Origin: Acidobacteriota bacterium
GTDB taxonomy: Bacteria; Acidobacteriota; Blastocatellia; Pyrinomonadales; Pyrinomonadaceae
Length of the DNA stretch: 12,656 nt
Direction: 5' to 3'
NCBI GenBank assembly: GCA_003222855.1
Contig: QHXH01000255.1
Span: forward strand, 1 to 12,656
Shown here: positions 7,512 to 12,656 of the stretch, piece after piece
Layout of the letters: each line of letters begins with the position of its first letter
Numbering within the stretch: the stretch's first letter is position 1
Made by a program: the position numbers and the translations under genes
The notes under the pieces: generated by a model
The model's database searches: none
What the model was told of the DNA's origin: nothing
What the model saw: the letters and a program-made list of their open reading frames with translations, nothing else

Positions 7512-8354
7512 ATGACTACAACTTTGAAACTGTGGTGCAGCACAATCAAGACGACGTTCACAAACCTTCGCGCTCTTGTTGTATTCGCGGTGCTGTACGC
7601 AATTCTGCTCGCGACTTTCTTCCGGTTCATCTGGATCCGCGAGGCTACTCTGTGGCAGGTCTTGTTCACATACGCCTTTATGATTCTCATCCCGGCAGAA
7701 TTCTTTGTCTTTCAGGCATCGATCATCAATCGCGCGAGAGAAGGAAAGTTTCACTGGCGAACGATCGCGATCGACACCTTCAAGTTCTTTGTCATGACAA
7801 TTCCCCTGCTGCTCGTCGCGTGGTTGCTTTACTACTCGCTCGGCAAATGGGCCGGACGTTATCCGGCCGCCCTCCCTCTTCTTCCGGTTGCGCCTGGCCC
7901 GGCAAAGTCGCAACCGCTTCATTGGCCCACATTGATCTTCAGTACTTTGCGGTTTGTCTTGATTGGCGTTGCGTTTCCGCTGGCGACAATTCATCTATGG
8001 ATCTCAATCGCCGGCAGTGAGCTGCGTTTGTTGATCGACGCCGGTGCGAAATTATTTTTTAGACGAATAACCTCAGCGCTCTCGCGGGCTTTCAGTTCTG
8101 AATCGGTCCTCATCTACGCCCTGGGGTTGATTGTCTCCTTGGTGCTGCCTTACATCATTCTCATCCCCACTTTTGCGATCAAAAACAACAAGACAGAGTT
8201 CACAGTCTTTATTCTGCGGCTGGTGGTGAGTTTCGTGTTCACTTTAATCGGCTGGGTTGTCACGATGAGCGCCCTGGTTAGACTTAGCTTCGAAGAATCT
8301 CCAGCGGCTTCGCCGCAGCCAGTCCCGGACGCTCCCGCGGAGGCGGCCGCGTGA
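7512..8354 (+). CDS. Six-transmembrane protein of unknown function in the macroglobulin cluster
   Basis: I do not recognise this 280-residue family. An ATG 60 bases upstream is possible, but the start at 7512 has a good AGAGGA ribosome site (7502-7507), and the upstream extension falls inside the inverted repeat. Predicted membrane helices lie at about 21-41, 46-70, 91-110, 141-166, 198-221 and 231-256. A basic loop (RAREGKFHWR, 74-83) follows helix 2, and a long loop rich in Pro and Leu lies between helices 3 and 4. The C-terminal tail (SPAASPQPVPDAPAEAAA) is Pro/Ala-rich and looks disordered. No catalytic or transporter motif was seen. The stop overlaps the next gene's GTG start (GTGA, 8351-8354), so the two are probably translationally coupled. 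Inference: it may be an inner-membrane partner or anchor for the secreted wall-enzyme fusion encoded next. Confidence 0.85.
   Translation: MTTTLKLWCSTIKTTFTNLRALVVFAVLYAILLATFFRFIWIREATLWQVLFTYAFMILIPAEFFVFQASIINRAREGKFHWRTIAIDTFKFFVMTIPLLLVAWLLYYSLGKWAGRYPAALPLLPVAPGPAKSQPLHWPTLIFSTLRFVLIGVAFPLATIHLWISIAGSELRLLIDAGAKLFFRRITSALSRAFSSESVLIYALGLIVSLVLPYIILIPTFAIKNNKTEFTVFILRLVVSFVFTLIGWVVTMSALVRLSFEESPAASPQPVPDAPAEAAA
8304..8316. repeat. GCGGC-TTC-GCCGC palindrome in the tail of the membrane-protein gene
   Basis: This perfect 5-bp stem with a TTC loop has the same GGC-TTY-GCC core as the intergenic REP-like cluster at 2274-2439. It is read in frame as part of the disordered Pro/Ala tail. Too short to be certain it is a mobile-repeat remnant. 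Confidence 0.4.
8339..8343 (+). promoter_or_regulatory. Shine-Dalgarno sequence supporting a GTG start for the fusion gene
   Basis: GGAGG sits 7 bases before GTG 8351, inside the end of the preceding gene. Together with the 4-base GTGA overlap, it supports GTG as the true start and coupled translation. Confidence 0.7.
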
Positions 8355-11300
8355 GACTCGCAAGAGTCGCAATCAACCAGATGGATCGCGCCGCGCGTGA
8401 GCACGCGCTGCTCTTGTCGTGCGCCTGCTTCGCGATTCTGCTTTGCAGTTTTCCCGCTACTCAATCACGTTGGGTTTCGATCGGTTTGACCGATGACAAC
8501 TCGAGCCGCGATGAAACACGACTGGATGCTGTGCTGCAACAGGCGGCCACCGCCGCGCTCAGCGACCGTGAAGGAACAATCATCATCATGGACGCCCGCA
8601 CGGGACGGGTGCGCGCTTTGGTTAATCCTGACGGAGCTTATCGCCAGGCGTTGATGCCGGGTTCAGCGATGAAGCCATTCACCGCGCTCGCCGCGTTGCG
8701 CGCCGGGCTGATTGATGAGAATTCGCGGACCGTCTGTCCAGGTCGATTCACGGGCTTCGGCTTTTCACTTCCTTGTGTGCATGCAGATCATTTGCCGCCG
8801 TTCACTCCTGCACAGGCGATTGCCTATTCCTGCAACTATTATTTTGCGAGCCTGGGCCAGCGGCTCGGACGCGATAAATTGATCGACACTGCCCGGCAGT
8901 TCGGTCTGGGCCAGCCGACTGGTATCTCCGATCAAGAGGCCGCCGGAATCATGCGACCGTGCGACACCGGAAATGGCGCGCGCCTGCTGCGCGGTGTGGA
9001 AGCAAATCACGTTTCCGAGCAGGCGGACTGCAACGCGCGCGAAGCCGTGGGCGAAAGCAACAATCTTCAAGTCACTCCCATTCAGTTGTTGACTGCGTAT
9101 GCGGCGCTCGTTAACGGGGGCCATTTGTACCAGCCCCGCATTGCGGCGCCCACAGATTTCCAACCCGTCGAGCGTTCGCAAATACCGATCGCGAATCAAC
9201 AGCGCGCGATCATTACCGAAGGCATGGCCGGGGCGGTGCGTTACGGAACTGCGCGCAGCGCGAAGCTGGATGCGCTGCCGTTGACTATTCTGGGGAAGAC
9301 CGGAACAGCTATGCCGGCGAAAGGCTTTCGCACCAACGGATGGTTCATCGGATTCGCTGCTCCATTTCAAAGCAACCGCGAATTGGACCCGTCGCAAATA
9401 GATCTCGCCGTCCTGGTCCTAATCTCGCGTGCCCACGGTTCGGAAGCAGCGACGATCGCAAAACCGATATTCGAAGCATATGCGAATGAAGTCAGCCGCG
9501 GAGGCACAGAGACGCAGAGTATTTCAAGAAGCGATGTCGACGTGAACGATGGAAAGCTCACCTCGCCTGCCCGTTTCCCCGTCTCAATCAAAGTTCATCT
9601 GGTTCACGACAACATCACGGAAGAGTTATTGCTGGAAGATTACGTGCTCGGCGTGATGCGCGCCGAAGGCACAATGGAAACCGAACCTGAAGCGCTGAAA
9701 GCTCTGGCGATTGCGATCCGCACCTTTGCCTTGAAGAACATCGGGCGTCACTCGAAAGATGGCTACGATTTTTGCTCCACGACACACTGTCAGCGATTTG
9801 TCAGAAGCCCGCGCGTAAGCAAGGGCTCCGATGGGGATCAGGCCCTCCCTGACGGTCGGGCTTCTGACACGAAGCTGATAGCTGCCGTGCACTCATCCGA
9901 AGGCCAGGTATTGCTCGATTCGCAAGGCCAACTGATCGACGCCTATTTCGGGGCCTCGTGCGGTGGACACACCGCGGATGTCGGAACACTCTGGGGAACC
10001 ACACCACCTGAATATCTTCGCGGCGTACGTGATGAGTATTGCCTGTCAGGGCCGCACGCAACCTGGACCGACACCATCACGCGCGCCAATCTTTTGCGCG
10101 CATTACAAAGCGATTCGCGCACCGATGTAGGCAACAGACTCGATCAAGTGGTTATCAGCAAGCGCGACGATACCGGTCGCGCCGAATTCATCTCACTAGA
10201 AGGCGAGCATCATAAAACCGTTCGCGGCTGGGACTTCAAAATTATCGTCGGTCGAGTTATAGGTTGGAATGTTTTGAAGAGTTCGCGATTTGACGTCTCG
10301 CGGTCGGGATTGAATTTCATCTTTCACGGCAGCGGATTTGGTCACGGGCTCGGCCTTTGTCAGGAAGGCGCACACGTCCTGGCCGCGCGCGGCACGAGCT
10401 ATCAAAAGATTCTGGAGAAATATTTTCCGGGAACGCGAGTGAGCCCGCGTACGGTGAGTTTAGCCGGGCCTTCCAGGGCCGGGAACAGGAAAGAAGATCA
10501 GCAATTCGTCGAGTCAGCGACGATTGACCTTAACGCTCTTCAGTCGTCGCGAAAGCGACAGACGGAATGGCGGGCCGATCTGATCCCTCCCTCGAGTGGC
10601 AGGGCTAAGTTCACAGGGCTATACGCGATACCGCGCTCTCCGCAGAGCGGCGAAAAGTCTATAGAACCCACATCACAAATGAAACCTCAGCTCCGTAGGA
10701 GCGCAATGTTTTCCAAAACTCGGTTTGCTCGCCATTTACATTTCGCTCCTACGGAGCTAACGAATTCATCACAACCGACGAGCTATAAACATTTCGTCCC
10801 TACGGGACTCAGAACGAAACCGCGGCTTATCACTATCTCATCCGAACACTTCCGCGTCACCTATCCTTCTGATGTCGATCACCGTAATGCTGATCAAGTT
10901 TTGAATACTCTGGAATCCGCGCGGGGCGATTACTTGCGCCGTGCATCCTCTGCATCGATCGCGGTTGATATTCCGTTGCTCGATATTCGGTTTAATGAAA
11001 GCACCGGTGATTTCACCTCGCGCACGGGTCAGCCGTGGTGGGCTGCCGCGGCCACCAAAGGAAATCGAATCGAATTGCAGCCAGTTCTTCTCCTGGAACG
11101 CCGGGGCGCGTTGTGGATGACGCTGCGCCACGAATTAGCGCACGTCGTCATCGATGCGGTTAGCCGCAACCGGGCGCCGCGTTGGCTGGCAGAAGGATTG
11201 GCAATCTATTTGGCCGGCGAAGGTCAATCGATGTCGCATTACGCGCCCAAAACCAGGTTGAATAGTGATGAGTTGGAACGCCGTCTGGAGCGCCCAACTT

Positions 11301-11413
11301 CGCAGCAGGACATGCGCGCGCTTTACGCACAGGCTTATCTCAGGGTGTCTGAATTAGTTCATTCGCAAGGTGAAGCCAGCCTGTGGAAACGTCTTGCAAG
11401 CGATAATCGGTAG
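8351..11413 (+). CDS. Fusion protein: penicillin-binding transpeptidase + SpoIID/LytB domain + gluzincin (HExxH) peptidase
   Basis: This 1020-residue secreted or membrane-anchored protein starts at GTG 8351; a hydrophobic segment at about 19-36 acts as signal or anchor. Domain 1 (about 55-378) is a penicillin-binding transpeptidase with the catalytic SAMK at 105-108 (PGSAMKPF), SCN at 160-162 and KTG at 316-318. There is no glycosyltransferase or PBP dimerisation domain. Domain 2 (about 411-700) is SpoIID-like: AEG with candidate catalytic Glu439, the H467/C475/H479/C480 cluster of GYDFCSTTHCQ, SCGGHT (536-541) and GSGFGHGLGLCQEGA (660-674). Domain 3 (about 825-1020) is a gluzincin metallopeptidase with HELAH (927-931) and downstream Glu948 in WLAEGL. 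SpoIID family members cleave denuded glycan strands. All three active-site signatures are intact. The linkers at about 380-395 and 765-823, and a segment inside SpoIID (about 484-507), are encoded by repeat DNA. The gene occupies the slot where yfa/mag operons carry YfaQ/MagF and ECAM loci carry PBP1C. Confidence 0.9.
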   Translation: MRLARVAINQMDRAAREHALLLSCACFAILLCSFPATQSRWVSIGLTDDNSSRDETRLDAVLQQAATAALSDREGTIIIMDARTGRVRALVNPDGAYRQALMPGSAMKPFTALAALRAGLIDENSRTVCPGRFTGFGFSLPCVHADHLPPFTPAQAIAYSCNYYFASLGQRLGRDKLIDTARQFGLGQPTGISDQEAAGIMRPCDTGNGARLLRGVEANHVSEQADCNAREAVGESNNLQVTPIQLLTAYAALVNGGHLYQPRIAAPTDFQPVERSQIPIANQQRAIITEGMAGAVRYGTARSAKLDALPLTILGKTGTAMPAKGFRTNGWFIGFAAPFQSNRELDPSQIDLAVLVLISRAHGSEAATIAKPIFEAYANEVSRGGTETQSISRSDVDVNDGKLTSPARFPVSIKVHLVHDNITEELLLEDYVLGVMRAEGTMETEPEALKALAIAIRTFALKNIGRHSKDGYDFCSTTHCQRFVRSPRVSKGSDGDQALPDGRASDTKLIAAVHSSEGQVLLDSQGQLIDAYFGASCGGHTADVGTLWGTTPPEYLRGVRDEYCLSGPHATWTDTITRANLLRALQSDSRTDVGNRLDQVVISKRDDTGRAEFISLEGEHHKTVRGWDFKIIVGRVIGWNVLKSSRFDVSRSGLNFIFHGSGFGHGLGLCQEGAHVLAARGTSYQKILEKYFPGTRVSPRTVSLAGPSRAGNRKEDQQFVESATIDLNALQSSRKRQTEWRADLIPPSSGRAKFTGLYAIPRSPQSGEKSIEPTSQMKPQLRRSAMFSKTRFARHLHFAPTELTNSSQPTSYKHFVPTGLRTKPRLITISSEHFRVTYPSDVDHRNADQVLNTLESARGDYLRRASSASIAVDIPLLDIRFNESTGDFTSRTGQPWWAAAATKGNRIELQPVLLLERRGALWMTLRHELAHVVIDAVSRNRAPRWLAEGLAIYLAGEGQSMSHYAPKTRLNSDELERRLERPTSQQDMRALYAQAYLRVSELVHSQGEASLWKRLASDNR
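9497..9521. repeat. CACAGAG/CGCAGAG repeat fragment in the PBP-SpoIID linker
   Basis: The bases GGAGGCACAGAGACGCAGAG within this segment share the CACAGAG...CGCAGAG units of the intergenic inverted repeat at 7392-7479. They encode RGGTETQS (383-390) exactly between the transpeptidase and SpoIID domains. It looks like a partial copy of the same dispersed repeat tolerated in a flexible linker. Confidence 0.55.
9799..9869. repeat. 71-bp MITE-like inverted repeat inserted in frame within the SpoIID domain
   Basis: The termini TGTCAGAAGCCCG (9799-9811) and CGGGCTTCTGACA (9857-9869) form a perfect 13-bp inverted repeat. Continuing inward, 9812-9826 and 9842-9856 pair at 10 of 15 positions, so the arms match at 23 of 28 around a 15-base centre. 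The element encodes roughly residues 484-507, between CSTTHCQ and AAVHSSEGQVL. In typical SpoIID domains these motifs are separated by a shorter loop. Reading frame is kept throughout. No transposase is present. I recall similar GAAGCCCG palindromes as dispersed repeats in Acidobacteriota-type genomes, but cannot confirm that here. Confidence 0.75.
10634..10809. repeat. REP-like palindrome cluster in the SpoIID-gluzincin linker
   Basis: A small hairpin CGCTCT-CCGC-AGAGCG (10634-10649) precedes three copies of a 21-base unit. Copy 1 (10689-10709, plus) and copy 2 (10738-10758, inverted) match at 20 of 21 bases and contain the hairpin GCTCC-GTA-GGAGC. Copy 3 (10789-10809, same orientation as copy 2) has GTCCC-TAC-GGGAC, in which both sides of the stem changed together, so pairing is kept. 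TATAGAACCC (10660-10669) and TATAAACATTTCG (10784-10796) flank the hairpins. The whole block is translated as residues about 762-820, with no conserved protein motif. Confidence 0.75.
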
Positions 11414-11457
11414 AGCGTTTCTCTTGAACCCCCGCGGGCCACGCCCTCGGATTATCG
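11401..11457. terminator. Possible bidirectional terminator or palindrome between convergent genes
   Basis: CGATAATC (11401-11408) faces GATTATCG (11450-11457) across a GC-rich centre that includes CCCGCGGG (11431-11438). The arms overlap the last codons of both convergent genes, which are only 38 bases apart. There is no T-tract, and the 41-base loop is long for an intrinsic terminator, so the role is uncertain. Confidence 0.25.
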
Positions 11458-12600
11458 GGATATGATTGTGTGAATACGAATGCCCCGTTTCGCCAATTCT
11501 GCAAAAAACGAAGACGGTTCGAAACAAGCTTCGGGCGCGATCACGCCGGTTCGCTTCGCTTCGCCGTGCGCCAATTTCTGTGCGCCAATTGACGCGGGAA
11601 TTCCGGTCATTCGGGCAGTCGCGTTGGCGCCCCATTCAGCGTTGGGAGGATGACTTGTGTTGCTGATTATCCGAAGGAATTTGCCTTCGCGCTGACCGAT
11701 GACTTCGACGCTTAGCAGAAAGGCCCACTCGCCCTCGCCCCCAAAGTCTTTCGCCGTTTGCAGAATATGTTGACGGAGAAATGACTTCGAGCTGACTTCC
11801 TTACCATCGAATTCGATCGACTGATCGCTGGTGAGTTTCAGATCGGCGAAGAGACGCAGCGCGCGCATGATCTCCGGCCGCCAAGTGCCGCGCACATCGA
11901 TGCGATGTACGCCTTTCCCGAGCAGGCGCGGCAGCGTGTGCGTCTCTGAATGCGGCACGAAGTAAGTTTCAATCTCGCCTACTGGTTCGGAAAACTTAAT
12001 CGTCTTCGCGCCTGAGAATGCCGGGACTTCAACCAAGCTTCCATCTTCCCAGTAAAACCGGCGACTACCCGGACTGAATTCATCGAGGACTGTATCGAGC
12101 AATCCCGCCGATGGCGCAATCGATCGGAATGAAGCGAAGGCGATATGAACTTCGCCAACTTGATCCAGTTGATCGGCCGCATGACGTGTCATCAAATTTG
12201 TGACGCCCGGTGTCGCGCCGCAACCGAGACAGATCGTAACCCCGGCTTTGCGTGCTTCTTCATCCAGTTCCAGTTGTTTCGGCGTGTTGAAGAGTCCGCC
12301 GAGATCGAGATAATTTGTTTTGGCCCTGATCGCGGCCCGCGTGGCGATCAATCCGAAGTGATAAGTGGTCGCGTTGGCGACCACATCAAATTCTGTCAAC
12401 GCTTTCGCCAGAGTATCTTCGTCGCGGACATCGATCTGAATCGCGCGCACGCGTCCGCCGCCGAGTTCATCGGCGAGCGCTTGCGCTTTAGGAAAATTGG
12501 CATCGGCGATGACGATCTCTTCGAACTCGCTCGTGCGCGCAAGGTCGCGTGTTACTTCCGATCCCATCGCGCCACAGCCACCGAGGATAATGACTCTCAT
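11452..12600 (-). CDS. Saccharopine dehydrogenase family NAD(P)-binding oxidoreductase
   Basis: This 382-residue protein starts at the ATG at 12600-12598, which opens MRVIILGGCGAMGSEV, a Rossmann GxGxxG dinucleotide site at residues 8-13. An in-frame ATG at 12642 would add 14 residues before the conserved first strand, and neither start has a clear ribosome site; I prefer 12600 by family fit. Other family features are the acidic end of strand 2 (IVIADAN), YHFGLIATRAAIRAKTNYLD, LGCGATPG, and a C-terminal block TGIPASIGAQKLAHG...GVIAPEACF. No signal peptide or membrane helix is seen, so it is cytoplasmic. Members act in lysine metabolism through saccharopine or on related amino-acid or polyamine adducts; the substrate cannot be assigned from sequence. 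It converges on the macroglobulin cluster with a 38-base gap and is probably not part of it. Confidence 0.85.
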   Translation of the reverse strand: MRVIILGGCGAMGSEVTRDLARTSEFEEIVIADANFPKAQALADELGGGRVRAIQIDVRDEDTLAKALTEFDVVANATTYHFGLIATRAAIRAKTNYLDLGGLFNTPKQLELDEEARKAGVTICLGCGATPGVTNLMTRHAADQLDQVGEVHIAFASFRSIAPSAGLLDTVLDEFSPGSRRFYWEDGSLVEVPAFSGAKTIKFSEPVGEIETYFVPHSETHTLPRLLGKGVHRIDVRGTWRPEIMRALRLFADLKLTSDQSIEFDGKEVSSKSFLRQHILQTAKDFGGEGEWAFLLSVEVIGQREGKFLRIISNTSHPPNAEWGANATARMTGIPASIGAQKLAHGEAKRTGVIAPEACFEPSSFFAELAKRGIRIHTIISR

Positions 12601-12656
12601 TGAATCAAGGGCTTCAGATAACTCATCTCGACGAGATGGCAAGCAACAGAGCCGCA

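Noticed and set aside
6876..7994. 372-codon minus-strand frame
   Set aside because: It is antisense to the C-terminal macroglobulin domain and the membrane-protein gene, crosses an inverted repeat and has an Arg-rich composition typical of shadow frames.
8765..9397. 210-codon minus-strand frame
   Set aside because: It lies antisense to the transpeptidase domain, whose SxxK, SxN and KTG motifs establish the plus frame.
10689..10809. CRISPR array
   Set aside because: Only three units, in mixed orientation, with unequal spacing and inside a coding frame.
12145..12603. 152-codon plus-strand frame
   Set aside because: It is antisense to the Rossmann domain of the saccharopine-dehydrogenase-like gene.

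Overview
The window looks like a chromosomal segment of a moderately GC-rich environmental Gram-negative bacterium. The gene set (an alpha-2-macroglobulin locus, a gluzincin fused to wall enzymes, a cyclic-nucleotide-binding Fe-S protein) and the many REP/MITE-like palindromes inside genes suggest Acidobacteriota, perhaps the Blastocatellia/Pyrinomonadaceae. This is an inference from style and not a phylogenetic result. No rRNA, tRNA, CRISPR array, transposase or integrase was seen.

Layout. (1) 1-1116, minus strand: the first 372 codons of a protein with two cyclic-nucleotide-binding domains followed by a 4Fe-4S ferredoxin motif; it runs off the left edge. (2) 1351-11413, plus strand: a four-gene cluster, probably an operon. 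It encodes a DUF1175 (YfaT/MagE-like) protein, a very large alpha-2-macroglobulin (YfaS/MagD-like) with an intact CTEQ thioester motif, a six-helix membrane protein, and a 1020-residue fusion of a penicillin-binding transpeptidase, a SpoIID domain and an HExxH gluzincin peptidase. (3) 11452-12600, minus strand and convergent: a saccharopine-dehydrogenase-like oxidoreductase, probably unrelated.

How the cluster may work (inference). Bacterial alpha-2-macroglobulins trap attacking proteases in the periplasm and are usually encoded beside cell-wall enzymes such as PBP1C, or in yfa/mag operons. Here the wall-enzyme slot holds a single secreted polypeptide that could cross-link peptidoglycan (SxxK/SxN/KTG), cleave denuded glycan (SpoIID) and hydrolyse protein (HELAH). 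The DUF1175 protein has an NlpC/P60-like Cys/His layout. Together the set reads as an envelope damage-control module.

Two layers sit on top of the genes. First, the signal peptide and the body of the macroglobulin are in different frames; a one-base shift between 2568 and 2634 is needed to join them. Second, several families of palindromic or periodic repeats sit in the spacers and, kept in frame, inside the interdomain linkers and even inside the SpoIID domain of the fusion gene.
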